From contig JAOVFP010000014.1 in assembly GCA_025738555.1 (NCBI GenBank), positions 2,604,001 to 2,668,000 on the forward strand: a stretch of 64,000 nt of DNA, given 5' to 3'. Shown here piece after piece: positions 11,168 through 22,575 of the stretch (its first letter is position 1; every line of letters begins with the position of its first letter). The position numbers and the translations under genes are program-made. Source of the DNA: Cyathus striatus. Lineage: Eukaryota > Basidiomycota > Agaricomycetes > Agaricales > Nidulariaceae. Under the pieces are notes generated by a model, which searched no databases, was not told the origin of the DNA, and worked only from the letters and a program-made list of their open reading frames with translations.

Positions 11168-12030
11168 GTGGAGACCAGGTAGAGTCCAGGTAGAGTCCAT
11201 GTAGAGTCTAGGTAGAGTCTGATTGCTTGAGTCCAGGTAGAGTCCAGGTAGAGTCTAGGTAGAGTCCTTACTCTACCTAGACTCTACATGGACTACCTGG
11301 ACTCTACTGAACTTGAGTTTACTAAAGTCCAGGTAGAGTCCAGGTAGAGTCCATGTAGAGTCCAGGTAGAGTTCAGGTTCAGTCTAGATGATTGAATTTA
11401 CTAAAGTCCAGGTAGAGTCCAGGTAGAATCCATGTAGAGTCCAGGTTCAGTCTAGGTGCTTGAGTTTACTAAAGTCCAGGTAGAGTCCAGGTAGAGTTCA
11501 TGTAGAGTTCAGGTTCAGTCTAGTTACTTGATTCTACTAAAGTCCAGGTAGAGTCCAGGTAGAGTCCATGTAGAGTTCAGGTTCAGTCTAGTTACTTGAT
11601 TCTACTAAAGTCCAGGTAGAGTCCAGGTAGAGTCCATGTAGAGTCCAGGTTTAGTCTAGTTACTTGATTCTACTAAAGTCCAGGTAGAGTCCATGTAGAG
11701 TCCATGTAGAGTCCAGGTTCAGTCTAGTTACTTGATTCTACTAAAGTCCAGGTAGAGTCCAGGTAGAGTCCATGTAGAGTCCAGGTTCAGTCTAGTTACT
11801 TAGTTCTACTAAAGTCCAGGTAGAGTCCAGGTAGAGTCCAGGTAGAGTCCATGTAGAGTCCAGGTTCAGTCTAGGTGCTTGATTCTACTAAAGTCCAAGT
11901 AGAGTCCAGGTAGAGTCCAGGTAGAGTCCAGATAGAGTCCAGGTTCAGTCTAGGTGCTTGAATTTACTTAAGTCCAGGTAGAGTCCAGGTAGAGTCCAGG
12001 TAGAATCCAGGTGGAGTCCAGGTGGAGTCC
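11168..12030 (+). repeat. Higher-order repeat, 68-bp unit of 11-bp monomers
   Basis: The anchor ACTAAAGTCCAGG occurs at 11321, 11400, 11468, 11536, 11604, 11672, 11740, 11808 and 11887, with a degenerate copy at 11966. Spacing is 68 bp seven times and 79 bp otherwise, that is 68 plus one extra 11-bp monomer (GTCCAGGTAGA). Each unit holds several GTCCAGGTAGA or GTCCATGTAGA monomers and ends TTCAGTCTAGTTACTTGATT. This is a satellite-type higher-order structure on a very small scale. Confidence 0.9.
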
Positions 12031-12530
12031 AGTTGCTTGAGTCCAGCAGACTCCAGGTGCAGTCCAGCTCACACCTGGAGTCCACCTGAACTCTATGTAG
12101 AGTCTATTATTTTCTATATGTAAAGTCCAGGTGAAGTCCAAGTGGAGTCCAAGTAGAGTCCAAGTGAAGTCCAAGTAGAGTCCAGGTAGAGTCCTGGAGT
12201 CCAGGTGGAATCTACATGGAGTCTACATGATTTCGTGGAGGAGTGTAATGACCTCAGATTTTGGAGCACTTTACGGTCCCCCACACATTTATGTGGAGTC
12301 CATGTGGACTCCTTGTAAAATTTCAGGAGCCTATGTGGACTCAACATGGAGGATATGTGGAGTGATGTGTTATTGACATTAAAAGGTAGGCAGATTTTAC
12401 ATGGACTCCATGTGGACTCCACATGAAATCACTAAATTCCACATGGAGTCCACGGAGTTTAGGAGAACTCCACATGGATTCTCCATATTACATCCTGGTA
12501 CACTCCACATAGACTCCATGTATAATGACT
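12031..12530. repeat. Scattered ACATGGAGTCCACATG-type motifs
   Basis: Beyond the 68-bp units the same GGAGTCCA and GGACTCCA motifs continue in both orientations without regular spacing, many in short palindromes such as CATGGACTCCATGTGGACTCC. The same motifs recur at 13.8 kb, 30.6 kb and 36.2 kb. Confidence 0.7.
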
Positions 12531-12639
12531 GTGACAACTGTAACACTATGTAACTCATAGTATTACAGTGTTATATTTGTCACAGTCACTATAGTTGTGA
12601 CAGGGTAGCAATTGTCACACTTGTCACACATTGTCATTG

Positions 12640-13105
12640 AGCGTGACACTGTGCATTGAGTGTGACACTGCATCAAGCGTGACACTATGCATTGTGTGTG
12701 ACACTGTGTGTCAAGCATAACACTGTGTGTTGAGTGTGACACCGTGTGTCAAGTGTGACATTGTGTGTTGAGCGTGACACTGTGTGTCAAGTGTGACATT
12801 GTGTGTTGAGGTGACACCATGTGTTAAGCATGACATCATGTGCTGAGTGTGATATCATGTGTTGAGTGTGACACCATGTGTCAAGCATGACATCATGTGT
12901 TGAGCATGACACCATGTGTTGAGTGTGATACCATGTGTTGAGCGTGACACCATGTGTTGAGCGTGACACCATGCATCGAGCGTGACACCATGCATCAAGC
13001 ATGACATCATGTATTGAGCGTGACACCATGCATCGAGTGTGACACCATGCATCAAGCATGACACTATGCATCGAGTGTGACACCATGCATCGAGCGTGAC
13101 ACCAT
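12640..13105 (+). repeat. 19-bp minisatellite (GCGTGACACCATGTGTTGA)
   Basis: About 24 copies of a 19-bp unit with variants CATGCATCGA, CTGTGTGTCAA and CATGTGTCAAGC. Positions after the GTGACAC core vary most. The long frames on either strand (for instance 12787-13467) are open only because the repeat contains no stop. Confidence 0.9.
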
Positions 13106-13430
13106 GTGTTAGCGTGACACTGTGTGTTAGTGTGACACTGTGTGTTAGTGTGACACCATGTGTTAGTGTGACACCGTGTGTTAGTGTGACACCATGTGTT
13201 AGTGTGACACTGTGTGTTAGTGTGACACTGTGTGTTAGTGTGATACTGTGTGTTAGTGTGACACCGTGTGTTAGTGTGACACCATGTGTTAGTGTGACAC
13301 CATGTGTTAGTGTGACACCATGTGTTAGTGTGACACCGTGTGTTAGTGTGACACCGTGTGTTAGTGTGACACCGTGTGTTAGTGTGACACTGTGTGTTAG
13401 TGTGACACTGTGTGTTAGTGTGACACCTTG
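13106..13430 (+). repeat. 18-bp minisatellite (GTGTGACACCATGTGTTA)
   Basis: About 18 copies of an 18-bp derivative of the neighbouring 19-bp unit (one base lost at TTGAGC to TTAGT). Units differ mainly at one dinucleotide: ACCAT, ACCGT or ACTGT. The high uniformity suggests recent amplification inside the older 19-bp array. Degenerate units continue to about 13560. Confidence 0.9.
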
Positions 13431-13685
13431 CATCAAGCATGACACTGTGCATCAAGTGTGACACCATGTGTTAAGTGTAACTCCATGCATCAAGTGTGAC
13501 TCTGTGCATCAAGCATGACACCATACATTGAGGATGACACTGTATGAAAAGTGTGACAACTATAACACCATAACAACTGCAGTAGTAATGTTGTCACAAA
13601 GGTGGGACAATGACAGACAAAATTAAATGTGCTAAAATAACTGTGACAACTGTGACACTGTGTGACAAATTCGATAATTTATGAT

Positions 13686-13998
13686 TATATTACACCTGTA
13701 ATTAGCAGTGACAACTGTTACATAAATGTAAACATGGCAAAACAAAGCAATGTAACAGCTAATATCAATCCATACATGCAGTGTTATGTGAAATCTATAT
13801 AACATCTACATAGACTCCACATAAATTTTACATGGAGGATAATGTGGAGTACATGTGGAGTTTACATGAAGATAAGATGGACTCCACATGGAGTATATAT
13901 GGAAATTATGGACTCAATATAGAGTTTATGTGGACTCCACCTAAAAAAAGAGGAGGTTATGTGGAGTCCACGTAAACTGGTGGGGGAGCATAAATTAC
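13686..13998 (+). repeat. 313-bp dispersed repeat, copy 1
   Basis: This stretch is repeated at 36030-36344 in the same orientation with modest divergence. It starts ATATTACACCTGTAATTAGC, contains AAACATGGCAAAACAAAGCA and a series of GGAGTCCA/GGACTCCA motifs, and ends at GGGGGAGCATAAA. Here it lies inside the 4.5-kb element, so the second copy is probably a fragment of a related element. Confidence 0.8.
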
Positions 13999-15002
13999 TG
14001 AGATTTTGCAGGATTCTATCTGGAAATTGGCACAGGCATTGCAAAAAGTCAGATTTTATCCGGAAGTCGACACAGACATTGCCAAAAAATCAATTTTTTT
14101 CCAGAAATTGTGGTTTTTCCAAAAATCACTCAGTTTTGTTGTTTTCATTCAAGTACAGGCATTATCTACATATTTAAAAGATCTCTTCTTCTTTCTGAGT
14201 CTCTTTTATGTCATTCTTGAGAAATGTACAGGTATTTTTAATGCAATTTCAATGTGTACATACTACAGCGTAATGAGCATCCAATCAGACTGCATTGTGC
14301 AAACATTTCAGCTGTTGGTCACGGCTGTGGGTGGTGTCTCAAGAACACATATAAAATCTGCAGCTGGGAGAAGGAGGAATTGCTTAATGTATAATTTCAT
14401 GCTAACAGATGTGTTCCAGAACTGAACACCAATGGAATGTTCATAGGGTTGAATAGGAATGTAGGAAACTCCCACAATGTACCATTTCCCAGCATGATTG
14501 TTCCATTACACCACACAAAACACATACCCTGCACCTGAAATTCCATCTCAGTACAGTGTGTGATGTTGTATGCTGGACCTGATATGGGCAGCACTGACTT
14601 CTTCTAAGTTTAACTTGTTAAATATGCTCACACATTGTTTGAGAACATATTTAAAATTTGTTAGCAACAGCTAAAACCAGAACTAATGTGTTCTATTTCA
14701 CTGAAAGACTGAAGATAGTAGTGGTTGTCATTCTTGATATTGAGGAGTGTTGTTGACTGACGAGATCACTTAGAACCAATCTGCATTGATAGCTAATGGT
14801 AAAGCATAGAGTGTCAATAGTTGAAAAATTTTGAGTCTTCATGTCATAGATTTTATCTGGACCAGGAACAGGCCTGCCTGAGAACTTACAGTTTTATCTG
14901 GAGCTCTGGCACAGGCATATCTGACGAAAAGGTGAATTTTATCCACACTTTCAACAGACATTTTACAAAATTTTCTTGAATTTTATCTGCACCAGGATCA
15001 GG
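13999..15002 (-). repeat. Subterminal degenerate repeats of the 4.5-kb element
   Basis: Related units of roughly 40-50 bp, each with TTTTATC(T/C)GNAC followed by ACAGGCATT or ACAGACATT, occur near 14008, 14051, 14847, 14890, 14933 and 14978; a matching inverted unit lies at the left end near 10540. Clusters of short repeats next to the ends are typical transposase-binding regions of DNA transposons. A minus-strand open frame of 65 residues (14397-14594) sits between them; its product is unrecognised. Confidence 0.6.
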
Positions 15003-15107
15003 CATTTTGGTGTATTATTGGGGGTCCTTGTGAACCTCGATACATTCGACATTTGGAGATGTTCAAGAATTGATTATGTAATCTTCTGGATCATGTTGGA
15101 ATGACTA

Positions 15108-18016
15108 GGGCTGTACAACATCACCGTACAATACAGTTATACGGTAGCCATATATACAGACCCGTAACCGTCCCATTGAGGCTTTAGAGACTTCTTCATA
15201 TGGTACGGCTACAGTACGAGTCGTGGCTTCGATTCTGATTGATCGCTGTCGGTAAGCTGCAGGGCTGCGAAATGTTTTGTCACCGAGAGGGTGATTGATT
15301 TCAAATATGGTAGGGTGAAATCAATTACTTACCATTTTAATAGTTTGTAATCAATGAGAGATTAATCAATTAATTACATTAAGTAGAAATCAATCCTAGT
15401 TCAATCTGAACTCATTAGAAATCATTAGAGTGAAATCAATGACAATTAAAAAAGAAATCAATGAGAAATAAGTCTGCAATCAATGAGAAATCAGTCAAAA
15501 ATCAATGAATAACTCGAAATTGTTAGGTACCCAACTACAGGATATACTAAGTACTAGGGTGGTTAACTATATACATATACTTACTTTATCTACTAGACTA
15601 TGAGTCCTTTTCTAACAAGTAAACTTTACTCTATATTACACATACCTGGAGAGCGAAATCAATGTTCAAATCAATCATTTGTACTTAGTTTAAATTACAT
15701 TTCAAAGTGAAATCATTGCTGAAATCAATCCTTTTGGACTTTGTAATATTATTGGTACAAGTTTGAAATCATTGGGGAGATCAATATAAATTCTAAGGGA
15801 AATCAATGTGAAATAAATGTGAAAATAAACGTTATATCATAGGGAAATCAATGGGAAATAAATACTAAAATTAATATATTATTTCATTCTATTCTATAGC
15901 CTTTACAGAGATGCACTAGTTTCAAAAATGGTAGAACGATGAAATCACGTGACCACGTTTTCTATTTTACATAATATGTACATTTATGTATGATGAAAAT
16001 AAATATAAAACAAGTATTATAATATCATTAAATTTAGCATTGATTTTAGCAATGATTTCCATATTATATAACACTGATTTTCGCATTTATTTCACATTGA
16101 TTTCCCTTAGAATTTATATTGATCTCCCCAATGATTTCAAACTTGTACCAATAATATTACAAAGTCCAAAAGGATTGATTTCAGCAATGATTTCACTTTG
16201 AAATGTAATTTAAACTAAGTACAAATGATTGATTTGAACATTGATTTCGCTCTCCAGGTATGTGTAATATAGAGTAAAGTTTACTTGTTAGAAAAGGACT
16301 CATAGTCTAGTAGATAAAGTAAGTATATGTATATAGTTAACCACCCTAGTACTTAGTATATCCTGTAGTTGGGTACCTAACAATTTCGAGTTATTCATTG
16401 ATTTTTGACTGATTTCTCATTGATTGCAGACTTATTTCTCATTGATTTCTTTTTTAATTGTCATTGATTTCACTCTAATGATTTCTAATGAGTTCAGATT
16501 GAACTAGGATTGATTTCTACTTAATGTAATTAATTGATTAATCTCTCATTGATTACAAACTATTAAAATGGTAAGTAATTGATTTCACCCTACCATATTT
16601 GAAATCAATCACCCTCTCGGTGACGAAACATTTCACAGCCCCGCAGCTTACCGACAGCGATCAATCAGAATCGAAGCCACTGGTGACGGTACGGTTTTGA
16701 CCGTAAACAAACCGTATGAATACGGCCATATTACGGTCATATACGGTCATACAGTTCAACTTCGTTAATTTCCGTACTTAAATGGTTATTTCATGCTTTG
16801 ATCGATACAAATGGTATTTGTGTGGTAGTTGCTGCTCAGATACAACTCACTGTATTAAATTTCAACTGTGAATTCATGGAGATCCACACATTAGTAATGA
16901 TTCAACTTTACTTATTTGCATTACAATCATTTTCAACCTTCTATTGTAACTTGATTTAATAAAGCTGAGGATGACAGATGAGTGAATGATGAAAGTAGTC
17001 CATGTCCCATCTTTCAGATTCTAGCAAAACTCAGCTGCAAATATATCGCAAACATTACACTATAAGAAAAGAGTTTTAGAAAATGATGCGGTGTAACCAC
17101 ATACCAAAGAACTCCAAATAGTAAACGGTTGAAGGTAGAAGTCAATGAGAAGAAACAATAACTGCACGAAGCAGTTGAGGGCTCAGAAAAAAATTCTCAG
17201 TCAAGGTACTGACGGATGTAACAGAGTGACCAGGCTCTCTCCCGGAAAACCCATCCCCATTATCGAACGGACCAACGAGTAAAAAGGAGGTAACGAGGTG
17301 TGCAAGCTCTCGCTCACACAACTCATCCTCCAAAATACCTGCCATTGGTCACGGTACCGGTCGCCCACACCAACCCCCCCCCGCCTTCCCTTAAGTGATG
17401 CAATCATATCTCCCATCTCGCTTCCTTCTGGCGGAATTGTCTCGAACACAGTGTAAGTTGCGAGCAGATGAAAAGTTGATTTAGGGGTCACCTTATCCTA
17501 CCAACTCCTCACTCACTACTCTACTAAAACCTTTGCAGTACAAAATGCAATGATGCCTCAGTCTGTTGTATGAAAATGTCATGCTGCTACTCAGAAACGT
17601 AGCACTAGCATTTAAATGGTACAACTTTAATGAGTATATTGGTATTTGTGTCATTTTATGAACACCAACTTCTTCGATAACACTTTGGTGATTAAAACTT
17701 GACTTTTACAAACGAAGTTAGACTCTATTGTGGACATTTTTTACTGTATTTACTTGTAGGGGCATCAAGTGGACTTAAATTTTACTTTTTAAAGTATGTA
17801 GATGACTATATATTACAGAAAGTACTGATTTGTGAGCAAAACTTTTGAACTAAGCCCCGTATACCGTATAAATCCGTCCCGTAACCGTAATACGGACCGT
17901 ACCGTTTTTTCGAGCTTAAAAAAATCTTCGATACGGTACGGTTACGGGAGAACCGTAACCATCACATGACCGTAAGCTATACGGCCATATACCGTATACG
18001 GTACGGTGTACAGCCC
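15108..18016. mobile_element. Middle element: TACGGT-rich, inserted at TA
   Basis: Terminal repeats GGGCTGTACA (15108-15117) and TGTACAGCCC (18007-18016), with TA on both outer sides (15106-15107, 18017-18018). Both ends carry clusters of ACGGTA, CCGTAAC and related motifs in mirrored orientation. It therefore jumped into the terminal TA of the outer element. The right interior (about 16,760-17,850) is unique sequence with short minus-strand open frames near 17142-17491 that I do not recognise. Confidence 0.75.
15223..16680. mobile_element. Inner fold-back element of GAAATCAATG motifs
   Basis: Arms 15223 to about 15870 and about 16020 to 16680 are inverted copies with high identity around a loop of about 150 bp. 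The outer end reads GTGGCTTCGATTCTGATTGA. Most of each arm is a degenerate array of GAAATCAATG and GAAATCATTG, all in one direction per arm. It lies inside the TACGGT element. A 149-bp copy of its left end occurs at 22427-22575. Confidence 0.85.
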
Positions 18017-19014
18017 TAGTCCGATATGAAGTTCCAAGTGTGGAATAATTCACCGTAACCGTAATTCGGCTGTGTCGTAAACTCGGGGCGTCGTAATTCG
18101 TAAAATTCCGCTATTTTTCATTTCTTTCCGCATACATAGGTGCTATTTCATGTCATAATTATGTATATGTTTTCAAAATAAACATATGTCTTGTTATCGT
18201 TGTGTTATAGTTCATTTTCTGTCAATTCTTTCTCTTATCTTTTCATCTCGAGAAATTCCCACGCATAGAAAAGGCGAGCGAATATGAGATCTCTCTATTG
18301 GGATTCTATCTGTAGTATTTAATATGTTTTTGTTATATATACAGTATTACTTTGTGAACAAGAACTTCATAATTTATGCTGTCTATCGTTGTTTATTATT
18401 CGTATGTGTCCTCTTTCCAGTGTGTCGACACACATGAAACATGTAGGCACTCTCATAAATATTATGTGTTTCATGTGTAGCGACTTCAAATATATTATTT
18501 TTATTAAAATGTTCATATTCCTATGTAGTCGACACAATGAGAAAGTATGAGTTAACAGAGCTTACTAATATCTGAAACCTCGAGCCTTCAATTTACATGT
18601 ATCCTGGCTTATTACAAAACTATAGCGGGACACTTCTCGCAAAGCTGTACACCCCGAGATGAATCACAAAAGCGCTAAGTCAATTTTAGTATATAATGCA
18701 AAGATTGACTGAACTACAGATGTAAAAAAGAAAAAGGAACCCCTATGATGGACGTATTTACTCTTATTCGCTCGCCTCTGTTAGCGTGGGAAATTTCTCT
18801 GAAAGGAAGACGGGAGGAAGAAGTGATGGGAGATGTGCTATAAAACAACAATCATAGGGCATACATTTTTAAAAAGACATATATATGAATTATGATATGT
18901 AGTAGTACCTATGTATGCAGAAAGAAATGAAAAATAGCGGAATTTACGAATTACGACGCCGAATTACGGTTACGGTGAATTATTCCACACTCGGAACTTC
19001 ATACTAGGAATGAC

Positions 19015-20560
19015 ACGTCCGTACACGTTCCGCTCGTAACTTAATCTCTCCCTCTCCGCTCATCCTATCTGGCCCTTCCTCAAAATACACTCTAGGTACA
19101 CCGTTTCGACATGTAAAGAACTTCCCGCTATCTCCCGCAAAGCAAGACCCCGAAGCTTGACAGTGTCTCAACACTATTTATCCCGGCCCCTCTAAGCAAA
19201 GACTCTCCAATTTATTTCAATTATTTCTTCGTGTTTCAGCTACGTTGTTTTATTTAAAATTACATTCCTGTATCCGAGATTTTTGTTCACCAGTGTCCTA
19301 TAGTAACTTACTCATTTTAGGTTTAATAGTTTTAATTCTGTATACCTTGAAGTTGCTGTATTTTCTAAAGCTCCCGAATCAAGTTTTACGCTATTACCGA
19401 CTCTAATTCTATGTGTATTGCGCCGTATCTACAATCTCACCGTCAAAAATCTCGAATTACACACTCTCATAGTTTCTAGTTTCACTAGAACTTCGTTTCG
19501 AAATTCGATCTCTCTCGCTATGCAAATTCTCATTTTACTGATCTGACATTGTTCTTTTCACTTTAAAACACCCTCATCGGACGGCTGTCACAACGTACTC
19601 GCAATTATTCTTTGTTCAGGTAAGCCTAGCTGACTTATCGCCTCTTCACCTTGTGTGCATGAATTGAAAACATAAGTTTCACTGATATAACTAATTCTCA
19701 ACGACTGACTACTTATTGTGTGCAATATACATTTATGTGGTTGCTAACAGTATCTTTTCATATAGTAGTAGATACCAGAAGCCGACCAGAAGCACTAGAA
19801 AAAAATAAAAGTAAGCGGGGCACATTGAGCCGTGACATTTTGAAGGCGAGATAAACATAGTTGAAGGATCTTCGCTGTAAGTTACTGGTTTATCCGTTAA
19901 AATGATCGAACAGGACTGTCAGGAAACTATCAGTCACATATACAGCGGTATAAAATCATGATGTAATGGTAGATATAACTTTATCTGAACTTTTAGAGCA
20001 GCATGGAAGCTTGTAAACAGTGATGGAGAATGGAAATGAAATGCATAGGCAAGAGCTCGAAGAGGTGAACACGGATAAATTGATAGAGACAAAGATATAT
20101 AATTTAAATAGTGAAATAGAATAAAACATCTTAAGGTGCCATAGTTCAAAACAAGTTTTTGCGACGCTGCTGAGAACTCCAATGGTTGTTCAATTCTATG
20201 TCCTAGTATTACTGTATAACATTGGGTGTTGACATTGCATTGAGGAGACAGTGTCCATAAAAACCCGAGAGAGAACTGAGGGTGTAAACTAATGTGATTG
20301 TACATGTTCACAGGATTGTTGTATTATTGTTTTCATGGTGCTTGCTTAAATATCTGTAACATTAAGCTGGCGAGCCTGAGTGTACATAGAATTACACTAA
20401 CAGCAGAAGTACTTATACTTAATTGAATCCGAAGCAGATATGGGTTTGCACAGAGCATTACGTAATCGTTAACCGAAGAGCCGGAGAAGCCGATGGTCGG
20501 AAATCAATTCCATTTGATGGAATTGTGCGTGGTTGTTAGGCTTTCCATAGTCTTCCCGTT
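19015..20560. other. Intergenic stretch before copy A
   Basis: Mixed AT-rich DNA. Fragments with splice-like signals (for example GGTAAGCC near 19620) occur, but I cannot build a coding exon chain. A minus-strand open frame (19934-20311) has no partner and no recognisable product. Confidence 0.35.
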
Positions 20561-20599
20561 GTGCAAGCTCAACACAGTAGGTTTCGTCCACATGTCCGG

Positions 20600-20912
20600 T
20601 TGCGCTGGGACACGATATTTATACATGTGGAGTCTTTGGTCATCGATCAATACAGTGAATCATAACTGCATGCACAAGGATGTGTGTCAACCAATCGGTA
20701 ATTCAATAAACATTGCTTTTCAAAAATAGTAGTCCAATTATACACTTAACTAAGATGCATTATCAGTCCACCGTGATGCATCGATGTGCTACAGAACTGC
20801 CTCGTGCCATTCTCTTGATCCGATGTGCATGCAAATTATGAGTGTCCTGATCCCTATAATACGAGGCATAAGCCCATCATACTTACGAGTTCCAGTTAAA
20901 GCTGCCCTAACT
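20600..20912 (+). promoter_or_regulatory. Conserved upstream region of copy A
   Basis: Shares ordered blocks with the upstream regions of copies B, C and D: GTCCAATTATACAC (about 20731), a GAACTGCCTCGT block followed by TTGATCCGATG (about 20795-20825), and CCCTATAATACGAGGCATAA (about 20852-20871), which is the likely TATA segment about 50 bp before the start codon. Conservation of blocks among paralogs is what supports a promoter role. Confidence 0.55.
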
Positions 20913-22251
20913 ATGGGTCAGATTTCTCTCGCAAAAGCATATCTAATCTCTACATACTTCGAGGTAAGATTACCTTCTACGAAATGCTCAACAGTTAGAC
21001 ATTAGCTCCTTGACTTTAGGCACTGGTGTATGGTAAGGATTTAGTACTGGTTGCTGTATAACAATCTGAAGACATTAACCATCAATGCAGGTCTCTTTTT
21101 AAGCATCTTTGGAGTGACACTGTACTTGTACTTCAAGAATCCCACATATAAAAATCGAAGACAGGACAATCATGCGTCGGTAATTAAATTTTTGTATTTC
21201 AGTAAAAAACAATTTAATGACGAACACTTTGAAGGTCATGATTGTCATTTCCGCTCTTATGTTTTTTATAGCCACATTTCACCTCGATATAAATTGTTAT
21301 CGCATTCTCCAAGGCTTTGTTGATAAAGGTCTTACTCCCTCTGAAATAAATGTATACCTTGGCGATTTGCATACTTGGCACTATATTATGAAGGACATCC
21401 TCGTTGGGATTCAACAAGATCTTGGTAGTGCTGCAGCGGTGAGTTCCCCTCTACATGTATCCATAGTGATGTTGAAACGTTTGTTAGATATATCGTACAT
21501 GGGTGCTATGGAGCTACAACTGGAAGATCGTTGCTTTTCCGATTGTATTACTCACATTTAATATCGGTAAGCTTTCTCGCCAGTTACTGATGCCATAGGA
21601 GTCTCATACTTTCATTTGTGAATAGTTGTTAGCTTCCTCATTTCTGCAGCAATGTCTAGCAAGGTTTCGATATTCAATGGCATTGCATTTGATAGGTTGG
21701 TCCAGACATACAACTCAATTGCTTTCGCTTTAAGCGTTATCACTGTTGGACTCATGAGCTACCGTATCTGGATTACACACCACAAAGTAGCACATTCTCT
21801 TGTTGGCGAAGGAAAACTACTCTCCATTATGTGGATCTTTATAGAATCTGCTGCTCTACAGATAATAACGGAATTTGTACTTTTTGTTTCCACCTGCACT
21901 GGATTTGTCAACTCTCAATTTATTGTACTTGAATTGATTACACCACTAGTCATAAGTCTATGATCACTGTGTATTTTAAACACTCATTAACTTGGATATA
22001 TGATACAGGGTATCATATTCAATTCAATCACTGTTTGCATAAAACTCCAGTCACTCAAGGAGGCTGGGATACAAACACAGGATGCAAACAATCAAGTTCA
22101 AACTATTGGAAGTATTCCTCTGCGTCATATTAAAATAAACATCACCGAAGAGGTTGAGAATGATACAGAAGATTCGAAAAGAACACCTGAAAGTTCTGTA
22201 CTCGATAGGAGATATAGGGAGACTGCTACATCCAGAAGCTATCAGTTATGA
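20913..22251 (+). pseudogene. Seven-pass membrane protein family, copy A (lost splice donor)
   Basis: Exons by comparison with copies B and D: 20913-20963, 21020-21032 (13 nt), 21091-21179, 21235-21438, 21488-21566, 21626-21951 and 22009-22251. The protein starts MGQISLAKAYLISTYFE and carries the IYRTWVLWSYNW block after the third membrane span, then GLMSYRIWIT and LSIMWIFIESAALQIITEF. The family is an uncharacterised multi-span membrane protein common in Agaricomycetes. The donor of intron 6, GTAAGT in B and D, reads ATAAGT here (21952); read-through meets a TGA within three codons. The copy would therefore lose the last span and the cytoplasmic tail, although exon 7 itself is still open. 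Intron 3 is 55 nt, so splicing is required. Exon 7 is 48 nt longer than in B and D. Confidence 0.8.
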
Positions 22252-22426
22252 TTTAGATCAGGGTGAAGCATGGTGGAGGTGTAGCTAATGAAGTATAGTA
22301 TAGGCAGTCTATTTTGTGTACTGGGGGCTGGTATAACCTAGAGGCTGATTTCTTGTATATTGTGATGTGGGTTTTTGGAGGGTAAGAAGACATGCAATCA
22401 GTATAATAAATGACGATAAAGGAGTC

Positions 22427-22575
22427 GTGGGTTCGATTCTGATTGATCACTGTCGGTAAGCAGTGGGGCTGCAAACTGTTTCGTTACCAAGAGGGTGATT
22501 GATTTCAAATATGGTAGAGCGAAATCGATTACTTACCATTTTAATAGTTTGAAATCAATGCTAATTAGTACAAAA
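22427..22575 (+). repeat. Truncated left end of the GAAATCAATG element
   Basis: GTGGGTTCGATTCTGATTGA and the following 130 bases match the start of the fold-back element at 15223, including the GGTGATTGATTTCAAATATG block. The copy stops exactly where the first cargo element begins, so it was cut by that insertion. Confidence 0.8.

Larger units (their letters stand above)
10495..15028. mobile_element. 4.5-kb TIR element packed with satellite arrays
   Basis: Terminal inverted repeats of 26 bp (10495-10520 and 15003-15028; AGGACCCCC then ATAATACACCAA) match at 25 of 26 positions. The adjoining octamers are TGCGAACC (10487-10494) and TGTGAACC (15029-15036), an 8-bp target duplication with one difference. 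Between them lie, in order, an 11-bp-motif array, a 270-bp palindrome, a 68-bp higher-order repeat, 19-bp and 18-bp arrays, a 313-bp dispersed repeat, and subterminal copies of TTTTATCTGCACC-type units. No transposase-like frame exists; the long frames in the arrays are artefacts of the repeat period. The 8-bp duplication is compatible with a hAT-like or similar transposase. Confidence 0.8.
15106..19006. mobile_element. Outer element of a triple nest (8-bp TSD)
   Basis: The octamer GGAATGAC lies exactly at 15098-15105 and 19007-19014. Removing the inner element (15108-18016) leaves a 990-bp unit that starts TAGTCCGATATGAAG and ends CTTCATACTA, TIRs related apart from a 5-base indel. Its arms (18017 to about 18300 and about 18700 to 19006) are diverged inverted copies sharing CGAATTACGGTTACGGTGAA and GGCGAGCGAATA. 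An 8-bp duplication with TAG..CTA ends is compatible with a hAT-type element. No coding region. Confidence 0.75.

Noticed and set aside
13106..13430. Regular short repeats considered as a CRISPR array
   Set aside because: The repeats are contiguous without unique spacers, and the genome is eukaryotic.
12787..13467. Long open frames of 196-226 codons on the minus strand and 121 codons on the plus strand
   Set aside because: They translate the 18/19-bp minisatellite into endless CHTNT, GVTLT or CVSVTP repeats; the unit simply lacks stop codons. No start context or non-repetitive domain.
10481..15046. Longer terminal match beyond the 26-bp TIR of the 4.5-kb element
   Set aside because: The apparent extension (GAACC on both sides) is in direct, not inverted, orientation and is better explained as part of the 8-bp target duplication.
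18120..18960. A host gene in the interior of the outer nested element
   Set aside because: Both sides are inverted copies of each other (shared CCCACGC..GGCGAGCGAATA); no frame exceeds chance.
22427..22440. GGGTTCGATTC resembling a tRNA B box
   Set aside because: No A box at the right distance and the flanking bases cannot form a T arm; the same sequence is the end of the GAAATCAATG fold-back element.
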